A stretch of DNA of 64,000 nt, taken from NCBI GenBank assembly GCA_903847975.1, contig CAINFC010000275.1, forward strand, positions 1 to 64,000, read 5' to 3'. This document shows, piece after piece, positions 46,778 through 54,740 of this stretch (positions within the stretch are counted from its first letter, which is position 1; every line of letters begins with the position of its first letter). This DNA is from an uncultured Acidobacteriota bacterium (lineage in GTDB: Bacteria > Acidobacteriota > UBA6911 > CAINFC01). A program made the position numbers and the translations under genes. A model generated the notes under the pieces. It made no database searches, was not told the DNA's origin, and worked only from the letters and a program-made list of their open reading frames with translations.

Positions 46778-47731
46778 TCAGTTCGGTCGCCCCAGCCAGG
46801 AGTACTGCCACGCCACGCTCAGGTTGTGAAAGTTGCCGCCGAACCTGGCGTAGGCACCTTTGCTGTAACTGACCTTGACGGACTGGTGACGGCTCAGGGG
46901 AATCGAGCCGGTCGCTCCCAGGCGCGAACTTTTTTGCAGCGTAATCGGATTTTCGACTCCATTCAGGCTGGTTCTGCCGCCATACCAGAAATTCCCGTCC
47001 ATCGATATCCAGAGTCGTGGTTTCAAGTCGTAGCTCAGATGCCCCTCGAACGCCCCGATGGGCTCCTGCGTCTGCGCCTGGACATAAGGTACATATTGAT
47101 TGCGGGAAAAGAACTCCGGATTACGGGTATAGAATACAATCCCGGCATGACCGTCCAAGACCCAATGGCCCATCCTTCGAGAATAGCCGAACTCCGGCTT
47201 GAAGGACCAGCGATTGGCGCCCAGGTTAATCAGCCTCTGGGGATCGTACTGCCCGGTGGGTGCCACCACTCTCAGACTGACGCCGAGCAAGGTCTTTTGC
47301 TGGTATTTTCGGAATTCGCTGACGGCCATCGCCGGTCCGCCCTTCAGGTTTACGGCCAGGCGGAACACCGAATCGAACATCCCTGAGCGCCGGGCGGTTG
47401 TTTCCGCTCCCATGACTTTGCCTTCGAAGTCGGCTACCCCGTAAGGCAGGGAGGCGGTTATATTCGCCGATCGGCCAAAGAAGCGAAAGGAGTGATAAAA
47501 ACTTAGGATAGGCACGTTGGCGATTGCGGTCGCGTCGGTTATGGGCACCGCCCCGTTGAACATCAGATTGCCGGAAAAGAATGAGTCGGTCACTACGATC
47601 GCATTGGAATGGAGGGGAGTAATCGTGTAAGCGCGTGGGGTCAGATCCTGGCCTGCACAGGGTACGCTGCAGACCAGAAAAAAGCTCCCGAGCCAGCCGA
47701 TTGGTTTCATCATTCCCCGGATAATTTTCAT
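46778..47731 (-). CDS. Outer-membrane protein, MetA-pathway-of-phenol-degradation type
   Basis: The protein has 317 residues from the ATG at 47731, which has a perfect GGAGG six bases upstream; a start five codons earlier is less likely. The signal peptide ends near CSVPCAGQD. The mature part begins DLTPRAYTITPLHSNAIV and then shows alternating strands such as ANITASLPYGVADFEG, LLGVSLRVVAPTGQYDP and HWVLDGHAGIVFYT, the pattern of the PF13557-type family. It ends in a strand with WQYSWLGRPN. The family name comes from a phenol operon and does not prove a role. It is convergent with the DUF481 gene and is driven from the promoter at 47970. Confidence 0.8.
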   Translation of the reverse strand: MKIIRGMMKPIGWLGSFFLVCSVPCAGQDLTPRAYTITPLHSNAIVVTDSFFSGNLMFNGAVPITDATAIANVPILSFYHSFRFFGRSANITASLPYGVADFEGKVMGAETTARRSGMFDSVFRLAVNLKGGPAMAVSEFRKYQQKTLLGVSLRVVAPTGQYDPQRLINLGANRWSFKPEFGYSRRMGHWVLDGHAGIVFYTRNPEFFSRNQYVPYVQAQTQEPIGAFEGHLSYDLKPRLWISMDGNFWYGGRTSLNGVENPITLQKSSRLGATGSIPLSRHQSVKVSYSKGAYARFGGNFHNLSVAWQYSWLGRPN

Positions 47732-47790
47732 ATTCCTCCCATTCAAGATGGCCCGGCAATAAGTCCCTGTTGCCTTCCGAAATACACGGA

Positions 47791-47872
47791 TAGCTTCTTT
47801 CTTCCTTCCTGATCTTCCCGTCTTCCTGTGAAAAGACAGGACTCACAGGAAGAAAGGAAGAGCAGGAAAAAA
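47791..47872. repeat. CTTCCTGTG inverted repeat, copy B
   Basis: The arms CTTCCTGTGA (47822-47831) and TCACAGGAAG (47843-47852) are flanked by CTTCC and GGAAG runs. Next to it (about 47773-47795) the complement of GCTATCCGT-then-TATTTC is also found beside copy D in the opposite orientation, so the repeat unit is longer than the hairpin. It lies within the predicted leader of the minus-strand outer-membrane protein gene. Confidence 0.7.
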
Positions 47873-47969
47873 GGCGAAAGGGCCTGTCGCCAGGAGACGG
47901 TAATTTTTTACGAATTTGTCATTCAAGACACAACCTTCGCGGACAGGTTAACCACGACCTGAAGATTTA

Positions 47970-47984
47970 GCACTTTTCAAGCCA
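47970..47984 (-). promoter_or_regulatory. Sigma-54 type promoter for the minus-strand outer-membrane protein
   Basis: On the minus strand it reads TGGCTTGAAAAGTGC, with GG-N10-GC spacing, 102 bases from the two-arm element. Predicted transcription starts near 47958, leaving a leader of about 225 bases that includes repeat copy B. Confidence 0.65.
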
Positions 47985-48085
47985 TCCGGATGAAGCGGGG
48001 CCTCCGGTCGCTTATTCCAAGGAATACAAGGATATTGCGGCCGGCACGGGGATTAGCGGTTTCTCGGGAAACCCGCCCCGGATGC

Positions 48086-48117
48086 GGCGACAGGCCGCTC
48101 CAGGTGCGAAATATCGC
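48086..48117. promoter_or_regulatory. Two-arm palindromic activator site, divergent
   Basis: Arm A is GCGAAATATCGC (48106-48117) and arm B GGCGACAGGCCGCT (48086-48099), six bases apart, in minus orientation. It lies 102 bases from the promoter at 47970 and 77 bases from the one at 48194. Confidence 0.65.
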
Positions 48118-48193
48118 TCCTTGGATGGCCCGGTGGAGCTGTGAATAACACTGCCGTAATAAGGCGAGCTTCCCAATTGCCCATGCTGCCTTG

Positions 48194-48208
48194 TGGTCTT
48201 AAATGTGC
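48194..48208 (+). promoter_or_regulatory. Sigma-54 type promoter for DUF2252
   Basis: It reads TGGTCTTAAATGTGC, with GG-N10-GC spacing. Predicted transcription starts near 48220, about 44 bases before the ATG. The spacing to the two-arm element is shorter (77 bases) than at the other promoters. Confidence 0.55.
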
Positions 48209-48263
48209 TTTGCCGGAAGTGGCAAAACAGTCTGCACGGCGAAAGAAGACCAAGGAGGAAATA

Positions 48264-49700
48264 ATGAAGGCGAAAGATGCGAAGCCAATGGAAATACAGG
48301 ACCGCACCCATTCCTGGAGGAAAATTACACAGACCGAGTTTAATCGGGTGGAACGCGCGCAGCGCTACCAGATCGGCAAAGCCTTACGTGATGCCTGCTC
48401 CAGAGATTCTCAGGCGGTCTGGAAGGTGCCCCGGAACCGACCGGACCCGGTGCAGCTGGTATTAGCGGCAGAAAAAGGAAGGATGCCGGAATTGCTCCCG
48501 CTCCGGCACGGGCGAATGGCCCGGTCGCCTTTCACCTTTTACCGGGGCGCGGCTCTTACCATGGCTTCCGACCTGGCCAGCATGCCGGTATCGGGTGTCC
48601 GCGTCCAGTGTTGCGGGGACGCCCACCTGTGCAATTTCGGCGGATTTGCCACTCCGGAGAGGCGGGTTATCTTCGCCATCAACGACCTGGACGAAACCCT
48701 TTCCGCGCCTTGGGAGTGGGATGTCAAACGCCTGGCGGCCAGCTTCCTGGTGGCATGCCGGGACAACGGACTCAGCGATTCCACCGCCAGGGACAGTGTC
48801 TCGACCGCCGTTCGTACTTATCGCGAGTCCATGGCGGAATTCAGCCAGATGAAGACCCTGGAACTGTGGTATTACGCTCTGGGGGCCGATGAGCTGGTAG
48901 CGGCTATCCTGGATCCCACCATGCGCCGCCGGGCCCTGAAGCGCCTTCAAAAGGAAAAGGCACACAGCATTGCCGAGGACCTCTTCCCAAAATTGGTAGA
49001 ACAGCAAGGGGAAATGCCTGTAATCAAGGACCAGCTGCCGACGATTTTCCATGCCGAAGGTTATCCGCCGGGTGTAGTCCAAAAGCTGCTTCTCGATATG
49101 TTTGCCGGCTATCGAAGTACCTTGCCCTCTGCGTATCAGTCTTTGTTGGATCGATACGAGATCCGGGACTGCGCCGTCAAGGTGGTCGGAATTGGCAGCG
49201 TGGGGACCTCCTGCTGGGTGCTCCTCCTGATGGCCGGCCAGAACGACCCCCTCTTTCTTCAGGTCAAAGAAGCGCGCGCTTCGGTCCTGGAACCGTACGC
49301 CGGGGCCAGCCCCTTTGCCAACCACGGTCAGCGTGTGGTGAACGGGTACCGGTTGATGCAGCCTGCGGGCGACATGTTCCTCGGATGGATGCAGGGGCCC
49401 AGGCGCCACTACTTCATCCGCCAGCTGAAGGATATCAAAATCAGCATCCGCGTGGAGACATTCGGCGCTCCGGAGATGGACATCTACGCTACCTGGTGCG
49501 GCCGGGCGCTGGCGCTCTCCCATGCGCGCTCCGGGTTGTCGGCGGTGCTCAGCGGCTACATGGGCAAGAGCGACCTCTTCGAAAAGGCAATGGTGGGCTT
49601 CTCGGCTGCGTATGCCGATCAGAATGAAAAAGACCATGCGGCTCTGGTGCGTGCCATCCGGCAAAAGAAGATCCAAGCGGTTGTGGAAGTGCAGAAATGA
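48264..49700 (+). CDS. DUF2252 family protein
   Basis: The protein has 478 residues. AAGGAGG precedes the ATG at 48264, which beats the earlier in-frame start at 48141. No signal peptide is seen, so it is probably cytosolic. CCGDAHLCNFGGFATPERR and VIFAINDLDETLSAPWEWDVKRLAASF are the family hallmark and look like a kinase-type fold with an invariant Asp pair. HARSGLSAVLSGYMGKSD near the end is also typical. Biochemical function is unknown; a phosphotransferase-like fold is inferred from the motif order. Its promoter places it under the same control as the envelope genes. Confidence 0.9.
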   Translation: MKAKDAKPMEIQDRTHSWRKITQTEFNRVERAQRYQIGKALRDACSRDSQAVWKVPRNRPDPVQLVLAAEKGRMPELLPLRHGRMARSPFTFYRGAALTMASDLASMPVSGVRVQCCGDAHLCNFGGFATPERRVIFAINDLDETLSAPWEWDVKRLAASFLVACRDNGLSDSTARDSVSTAVRTYRESMAEFSQMKTLELWYYALGADELVAAILDPTMRRRALKRLQKEKAHSIAEDLFPKLVEQQGEMPVIKDQLPTIFHAEGYPPGVVQKLLLDMFAGYRSTLPSAYQSLLDRYEIRDCAVKVVGIGSVGTSCWVLLLMAGQNDPLFLQVKEARASVLEPYAGASPFANHGQRVVNGYRLMQPAGDMFLGWMQGPRRHYFIRQLKDIKISIRVETFGAPEMDIYATWCGRALALSHARSGLSAVLSGYMGKSDLFEKAMVGFSAAYADQNEKDHAALVRAIRQKKIQAVVEVQK

Positions 49701-49777
49701 GCGGAGCCTTTGGACAGGGAAACGGCAGTGGATTCCGCTCTGTGGCCTTCTCTTCCTGTTTTCCGGCTCCATCTGGA

Positions 49778-49809
49778 GCGATATTTCGCGCCATGGGCGA
49801 CCCGTCGCC
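49778..49809 (+). promoter_or_regulatory. Two-arm palindromic activator site upstream of the BON operon
   Basis: Arm A is GCGATATTTCGC (49778-49789), arm B is GGCGACCCGTCGCC (49796-49809), six bases apart; arm B is a perfect palindrome. It ends 102 bases before the -24 box. Confidence 0.7.
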
Positions 49810-49910
49810 GCAGAAACCGCTGTGCCATGGAAACAGGGTTTTGCCCCAGTCCCCCTTCAAGGGCTTCTTCTCCTATAAGTTAAAGGTATTACGGCCAGGC
49901 TGCCATTCTC

Positions 49911-49925
49911 TGGCATAAAACATGC
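49911..49925 (+). promoter_or_regulatory. Sigma-54 type promoter for the monooxygenase-like/BON/DUF3313 genes
   Basis: It reads TGGCATAAAACATGC with GG-N10-GC spacing. Predicted transcription starts near 49937, only a few bases before the ATG at 49940, so the first gene would have almost no leader. Confidence 0.6.
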
Positions 49926-49939
49926 CAATCATCTTTACC

Positions 49940-50329
49940 ATGATCCACCTAGCTTTAATGATATATGCCGATCCGAAGGGAATTCAGCCCATGATTCAGG
50001 CACTGAACTCCCTGATGCTGCCGATCCAGCTGGACCGAGGGTGTCTGGGCTGTCATCTCTATACGGATTCGGCGGAGTCCAATTCCTTTTTCTATGTCGA
50101 GAAGTGGGCTACCGAAAAAGATCTGGAGCGGGAGATCCGGTCGGACCGTTTCACCCGCCTGCTGTCCATCATGGAAAGCTCCCCCAAACCGCCGGTGCTG
50201 GAGTTCTGGTTCAACTGGCAGACCCGCGGATTGGAATACATTGCCAAAGTTCGCAACAGCTCATCCGAGCGCCAGCCTCCCGATTCCTCTCAATGGATTT
50301 CCCGATGGAATCGGTCTGGCGATCGCTGA
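49940..50329 (+). CDS. Antibiotic biosynthesis monooxygenase (ABM)-like protein
   Basis: The protein has 129 residues from the ATG at 49940; an in-frame ATG at 49922 lies upstream of the predicted transcription start and is therefore unlikely. The ABM-type dimeric alpha-beta barrel has a first strand IHLALMIYADP, then RGCLGCHLYTDSAESNSFFYVEKWATEKDLEREI. GCLGCHLY has a Cys pair (CxxC) not typical of the family. No ribosome binding site is visible. About 25 residues at the C-terminus are polar and probably unstructured. The enzymes oxidise quinones or cleave haem, but a function cannot be assigned here. It heads the group leading into the BON gene. Confidence 0.75.
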   Translation: MIHLALMIYADPKGIQPMIQALNSLMLPIQLDRGCLGCHLYTDSAESNSFFYVEKWATEKDLEREIRSDRFTRLLSIMESSPKPPVLEFWFNWQTRGLEYIAKVRNSSSERQPPDSSQWISRWNRSGDR

Positions 50330-50372
50330 AGCGTATGCCTATCAAGCACGTCGAATCAATATAGGAGGATTA

Positions 50373-51233
50373 ATGAAAAACACATGTATGATCCTGATCA
50401 GTCTGCTGCTTCTGGGCAGCAGCGTTTGCCTTGGTGCGGACGTCCTGACCTTTCATTCCTATGTGGACTCGGACCTTTGCGCGCGGCTCATGCTCGGTCC
50501 CATTACGTCGGCGCGGATCGAGTGCAGCCTGAAGACCCATAAGGAAGGCTCGAATCCAGTGTTGGTCCGCCTCCAGGACAATACGGTTTTTGCAGTCAAC
50601 AAGGAAAAGATGGTGAAAGACTATGTCGGCAAGCTGGCCGAGGCCACCGGAGAGGCCAAGGTGAATTCCGGAACCATCAAGCTGCAGTCTATCAAACCCG
50701 AGGAAGCAAGCAGTATCCCGCAGGGCGATCCGGCCCGCAAACTGCTCGATGTGAGAACGTTCCAGGTCAAAGATGGGCCGAAAATCTTCGAAAAGATCCG
50801 GCACGAACTGGCCATGATGCCTTACATCAGTACGTTCGACTTCATCTCCTTCACCATGGTGGGAAGCGAGGTCATCCTGACCGGCTGGACCGTCCGCGAG
50901 ACGAATCGCAGCGAAGCCTATAACCGCGTCAAGTCGATCGAAAGCGTTGACAAGATCATCAATAACATCGAGGTCCTGCCGCTGGGCTCCATGGATAATC
51001 AAATCCGGGCAGGTGCGCGGGCCAGGCTGCAGCGGCTGTTGTCAAGATATTTCTGGGGCAGCGGTTCGGATATCAAGATTATTGTGAAGAACGGCAATAT
51101 CATCCTGCTGGGGAACGTATCCAGCCAATCCGATGCCGACATCGCCAACATACAATGCGGTTCGGTGCCGATGGCCTTTCATGTGTTCAACCTGCTGCGC
51201 GTGGAGCCGTCTGCCGAAAAGGCCAGGAACTGA
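50373..51233 (+). CDS. Exported BON-domain protein
   Basis: The protein has 286 residues; AGGAGG precedes the ATG at 50373. The signal peptide is LISLLLLGSSVCLGAD. After an N-terminal segment (about 25-120) come two BON-like domains, about 135-205 (FEKIRHELAMMPYISTFDFI, GSEVILTGWTVRETN, IESVDKIINNIEVL) and about 210-280 (LQRLLSRYFWGSGSDIKIIV, NGNIILLGNVSSQSD). The family binds lipid or peptidoglycan and is found in periplasmic osmotic-stress proteins. It lies 43 bases behind the monooxygenase-like gene. Confidence 0.82.
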   Translation: MKNTCMILISLLLLGSSVCLGADVLTFHSYVDSDLCARLMLGPITSARIECSLKTHKEGSNPVLVRLQDNTVFAVNKEKMVKDYVGKLAEATGEAKVNSGTIKLQSIKPEEASSIPQGDPARKLLDVRTFQVKDGPKIFEKIRHELAMMPYISTFDFISFTMVGSEVILTGWTVRETNRSEAYNRVKSIESVDKIINNIEVLPLGSMDNQIRAGARARLQRLLSRYFWGSGSDIKIIVKNGNIILLGNVSSQSDADIANIQCGSVPMAFHVFNLLRVEPSAEKARN

Positions 51234-51271
51234 ATTGCGGTGCGGTGGCTTTTACCATAATGGAGGAAGAG

Positions 51272-52078
51272 ATGATCAGACATAAAGACGTTTTATTGAA
51301 AAATATGACCGGCTGGCTGGCCGTGGTATGTGTATTTCTGGCTATGGGCTGCTCGCCGGTTACCCAGCCCGCCCAATCCCCATCCCCCGCGGCGCCACAA
51401 TCCGCCCTGAAGAAGATCCCGACCGGTCAGGAGTTTTCCGGATTTCTGAAAGATTACTCGGCGCTGAAGCCCAACCCCAGGGTGGAGAGCGCCCTGACCT
51501 TTGTCCGGGAGGATGCCCAGAAAAACCTGCGCAGCTATTTTGCGATCATGGTCGATCCCATTGAAGTTTACGTGGCCACGGACGCCGATGAGGGGAAGAT
51601 TTCGGAAACCTCCCGCAAGGCCGTAACGAATTACTTCGAGCACGCCCTGAAGAAGGCGGTATCCGACGCTTTCCCGGTAGTGGAAGCGGCCGGTCCGCTG
51701 ACGCTGCGCCTGCGGGCCGCGCTGGTTGGCGTGGATGTCGGCGGAGAGGTGCCCGCCTCCGATCTGCCTGCCGATATCGGGCCGCTGGATCGCCTTTTGA
51801 ACATCGGAAAGCTACGTGTGGAGATGGAGCTGGTAGACTCCGAGACGGGCGAGCGGATCGCGGCGATGGTGGACAAGTCGGAGCTTGGCGCCGGGGCCCA
51901 TGTAGGGGCGCAGTACTTCTCGCGGTCCGAGCGATTCGCCGCGGCCCGGGAAGCATTCGACGAGTGGGCGGCGAGAGTGCGCGAATTCCTTGACTCGTCC
52001 CATGAGCTGGCGGGATCCGATGCCGAGCGGGCGGACAAGGCGTATAAGCCCTATAGTGCCTCCCCGGCCGGGAAGTAG
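51272..52078 (+). CDS. DUF3313 family lipoprotein
   Basis: The protein has 268 residues; GGAGGAAGAG precedes the ATG. The lipobox is FLAMGC with the acylated Cys, so it is a membrane-anchored lipoprotein. The mature part has the DUF3313 opening EFSGFLKDYSALKPNPRVES and later LRVEMELVDSETGERIAAMVDKSE. Many relatives are found next to BON and envelope-stress genes, as here: the BON gene ends 38 bases upstream. Function unknown. Confidence 0.83.
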   Translation: MIRHKDVLLKNMTGWLAVVCVFLAMGCSPVTQPAQSPSPAAPQSALKKIPTGQEFSGFLKDYSALKPNPRVESALTFVREDAQKNLRSYFAIMVDPIEVYVATDADEGKISETSRKAVTNYFEHALKKAVSDAFPVVEAAGPLTLRLRAALVGVDVGGEVPASDLPADIGPLDRLLNIGKLRVEMELVDSETGERIAAMVDKSELGAGAHVGAQYFSRSERFAAAREAFDEWAARVREFLDSSHELAGSDAERADKAYKPYSASPAGK

Positions 52079-52099
52079 AGCATTTCCCGAAAGGCTCTT

Positions 52100-52171
52100 T
52101 CTCTTTTCTTCCCGGTCTTCCTTTCTTCCTGTGGGATTTTTATCACAGGAAGACGAGAAAATCCGGAAGCA
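52100..52171. repeat. CTTCCTGTG inverted repeat, copy C
   Basis: CTTCCTGTG (52125-52133) pairs with CACAGGAAG (52144-52152) around a 10-base loop, with further CTTCC and GGAAG-like runs outside. It lies between the lipoprotein gene and the SUMF1-like gene. Confidence 0.65.
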
Positions 52172-52191
52172 AGTCTGTAGGGTTATTGAAT

Positions 52192-52920
52192 ATGTCTGTA
52201 CCTCGAAACTGTTTTATCCTGTGGGTTCTCCTGCAGGTCGGCTGCGTTTGCCTGGCGCAGCCGGAGGGGAAGCCGGTTTTCGTTTCCATTCCGGCCGGCG
52301 AGTTTTGGATGGGCGCCGAGAATGGTTATCCGGACGAAAAGCCCGTGCACCGCGTGACCCTGAGCCTCGGCTTCGACATCATGAAGTATGAAGTCACCCA
52401 GGGCCAGTGGGAAGCGGTGATGGGCAGCAACCCTGCGCATTTTAAGGATTGCGGTTCCCGGTGCCCGGTAGAGACGGTTTCTTATCTCGACGTGCAGGCA
52501 TTTCTCTCCAAGCTCAACGCGCAAAAAGACGGATGGCAATACCGCCTTCCGACCGAGGCGGAATGGGAATATGCCGCCCGTGCCGGAACCAAGGGCGATT
52601 ACGCCGGGGATCTGGATGCCATGGCTTGGTATAAAGCGAATTCCGGGGAAAAAACGCATCCGGTGGGCCAGAAGCAGCCTAATGCCTGGGGGTTGTACGA
52701 CATGCACGGAAACGTCTGGGAATGGGTGCAGGATTGGTACGGCGATTATTCGCCGGAAGCGGTCACCGATCCCACCGGGCCGGCTTCGGGTTCCACGCGG
52801 GTCGTTCGAGGCGGCGGCTGGTTTGGCCTCGATTGGAGGTGCCGGTCAGCCAAGCGCGACTGGCTGGACATAAACCGCCGCTACAACCTCCATGGTTTCC
52901 GACTGGTCCGGTTCAAATAA
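52192..52920 (+). CDS. Exported SUMF1/formylglycine-generating-like protein lacking the Cys pair
   Basis: The protein has 242 residues; the ATG at 52192 is preferred to the TTG at 52186. A signal peptide (NCFILWVLLQVGCVCLAQ) leads to a domain with the family motifs IPAGEFWMGAENG, MKYEVTQGQWEAVMGSNPAHF, YRLPTEAEWEYAARAGT, MHGNVWEWVQDWYG and VRGGGWFGLDWRCRSAKR. True formylglycine-generating enzymes have two reactive Cys in the segment after GGS; here that position is GLDWRC and only one Cys (of WRCRS) is near, so a sulfatase-activating activity is doubtful. A DCGSRC pair is found elsewhere. It may be a structural relative with another task. Confidence 0.85.
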   Translation: MSVPRNCFILWVLLQVGCVCLAQPEGKPVFVSIPAGEFWMGAENGYPDEKPVHRVTLSLGFDIMKYEVTQGQWEAVMGSNPAHFKDCGSRCPVETVSYLDVQAFLSKLNAQKDGWQYRLPTEAEWEYAARAGTKGDYAGDLDAMAWYKANSGEKTHPVGQKQPNAWGLYDMHGNVWEWVQDWYGDYSPEAVTDPTGPASGSTRVVRGGGWFGLDWRCRSAKRDWLDINRRYNLHGFRLVRFK

Positions 52921-52952
52921 GGTGCATGCTGCAGGACAACTGAGGTAGAAGG

Positions 52953-53291
52953 ATGGAGATCATTCACAACGGGGTGGAATTAGCTGCCGTGGGCCTGGAG
53001 GCTCTGGCCGTGGTGATTATGATCTTTTTCATCCTGTTCGGAACCGCACGCTGGCTGTGGCACTCCATGAGCAAGTTCGAGGCGGCCTACGAGAATTACC
53101 GGTTGGTTTTGGGCAAAACCCTGCTGATCGGTCTCGAGCTCCTGGTGGCCGCCGATATCATCCGCACGGTAGCCCTGGACATGACCCTTTTGAACATCGG
53201 GCTGCTGGCTTGCCTGGTGGCCGTACGGACATTCCTGGGATGGACGCTGACCGTGGAGGTCGAGGGCCGCTGGCCATGGCAAAGATCCTGA
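52953..53291 (+). CDS. DUF1622 family membrane protein
   Basis: The protein has 112 residues with about three membrane segments: VGLEALAVVIMIFFILFG, LLIGLELLVAADIIRTV and LNIGLLACLVAVRTFLGWTL. The motif LGKTLLIGLELLVAADIIRTV with the LE and AD residues is typical of DUF1622. Function unknown. GAGGTAGAAGG precedes the ATG. It lies 67 bases before the DUF2254 gene, in the same direction. Confidence 0.85.
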   Translation: MEIIHNGVELAAVGLEALAVVIMIFFILFGTARWLWHSMSKFEAAYENYRLVLGKTLLIGLELLVAADIIRTVALDMTLLNIGLLACLVAVRTFLGWTLTVEVEGRWPWQRS

Positions 53292-53357
53292 AATGCAACC
53301 TTCTTTTGCGGGTGATGGCGCCATGAATTACAGCAGGAGATCGACGGGCTGCGGGGC

Positions 53358-54740
53358 ATGTCCGCCGGGGAGATCTCAGTGAGCTGGAGGACTCGTTTTC
53401 GGTGCAGGATGTTCCTGCGCTCTTCCCTCTGCGTCCCGGCGATCGTCAGCATGGCAGCCGCGCTCCTCGCCGCACCCCTGATTCGCCTGGCCGATGATCG
53501 TATGCAATGGACGCTGATGGGCTTCGGGCTCGAGGGATCAAGACTGGTCGTCGGGGCCCTCGCTTCATCCCTGCTGACATTCATCGTCTTCGCCTTCAGC
53601 ATAATCCTGCTTCTGGTCCAGGTGGCGGGCGGCCAGCTCACGCCGCGCATCATTGCCCGGATATTCGAAACGCGTCTCACCAGGCAGACGGTGAGCGCCT
53701 TTGTGTTTTCCTATGTCTATTCCCTGGCGGCCTTGGGCCGCATCGAAGAGCGCGTCCCTCAATTGCCCGTGCTGATCGCCGTTCTCTCCAGCCTGCTCAG
53801 CGTCGCCCTGTTTCTTTCCCTGATCCAGACGGCCGGACGGAATGTCCGGCCGATTATGATTCTGACCCGTGTGGGCGACGATACCCGGAATGTGATTCAG
53901 GCCCTCTACCCGGAGCCATTTTCCCCGCACCGGAAGGGTCAATCCCCTTCCGATTTTCCTGTCGCCCCGGCGCATCGAACCGTTGTCTATGGCGGACCTT
54001 CCGGGACGGTGCTGGCCTTTCATGCCGTCCAGTTGGCGGATTATGCCCGGCGGGCCGACGGCAGGATTGTGCTTCTTCCCCAGGTGGGCGACTTTCTGGC
54101 CACGGGAGAAGAGCTGTTTCAGCTCTACGGGGATTTCACCGGCATTGCGTCGGACGAGGATCTGATCTGCTGTGTCGCCCTGGGGACGGAGCGGATCCTG
54201 GATCACGACCCGGCGTTCGGCTTCCGCATCCTGGTGGACATTGCCAGCAAAGCCCTCTCGCCGGCCATTAATGATCCCACTACGGCCGCCCTGGTCATCG
54301 ATCAGCTCCATCCTCTCCTGCACCTGCTCGCCGGCCGCGAGCTTGACAGTGGAGTGATACGTGATTCCTCCGGCCGGGTGAGGCTGGCCTACCGGGTCCC
54401 CGGCTGGGAGGACTATGTCGCTCTGGCGGTAACCGAAATCCGGACGTACGGCGCCGGAAACCCGCAGGTGACCAGGCGGCTTCAGGCTTTGTTTGAAAAA
54501 CTGCTGCCGATCGTTCCCGAGGCGCGCGCCGCGGCACTTCGCCAGGAGCAGGCGCTCCTGCAGCGCACCATAAACCGATCCTTCGCGGAGGAGGAAGACC
54601 GAACCATTGCCGGAACCGCCGATTGGCAGGGTTTCGGCAGTCGGCCCTTCCCTTCCACCCGGGAGAAAGGATCTCCGACCCTCCCGTCAACGTCCAACCA
54701 TTCGTCCATGACGGAACCAAAAGAAAGAGAATTGATATGA
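53358..54740 (+). CDS. DUF2254 family membrane protein
   Basis: The protein has 460 residues. Membrane segments lie at about 25-45, 65-90, 110-130 and 140-160 (FLRSSLCVPAIVSMAAALLA, LTFIVFAFSIILLLVQVAGG). QLTPRIIARIFETRLTRQTVSAFVFSYVY is the family signature. The rest is cytosolic, with the conserved DPAFGFRILVDIASKALSPAINDPTTA segment and a Glu/Pro-rich tail. Function unknown. It overlaps the next gene by four bases (ATGA), so the two are co-translated. A weak ribosome binding site leaves the start slightly uncertain (53358 or a little later). Confidence 0.85.
   Translation: MSAGEISVSWRTRFRCRMFLRSSLCVPAIVSMAAALLAAPLIRLADDRMQWTLMGFGLEGSRLVVGALASSLLTFIVFAFSIILLLVQVAGGQLTPRIIARIFETRLTRQTVSAFVFSYVYSLAALGRIEERVPQLPVLIAVLSSLLSVALFLSLIQTAGRNVRPIMILTRVGDDTRNVIQALYPEPFSPHRKGQSPSDFPVAPAHRTVVYGGPSGTVLAFHAVQLADYARRADGRIVLLPQVGDFLATGEELFQLYGDFTGIASDEDLICCVALGTERILDHDPAFGFRILVDIASKALSPAINDPTTAALVIDQLHPLLHLLAGRELDSGVIRDSSGRVRLAYRVPGWEDYVALAVTEIRTYGAGNPQVTRRLQALFEKLLPIVPEARAAALRQEQALLQRTINRSFAEEEDRTIAGTADWQGFGSRPFPSTREKGSPTLPSTSNHSSMTEPKERELI

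Larger units (their letters stand above)
47732..48263. other. Divergent regulatory region, outer-membrane protein versus DUF2252
   Basis: No gene is seen here. From left to right it holds repeat copy B, a minus-strand sigma-54 type promoter (47970-47984), the shared two-arm element (48086-48117) and a plus-strand sigma-54 type promoter (48194-48208). The layout mirrors the DUF3300/porin region. Confidence 0.65.

Noticed and set aside
46778-47731. Phenol-degradation transporter
   Set aside because: The family name comes from one operon; no phenol pathway gene is nearby, so only the outer-membrane location is claimed.
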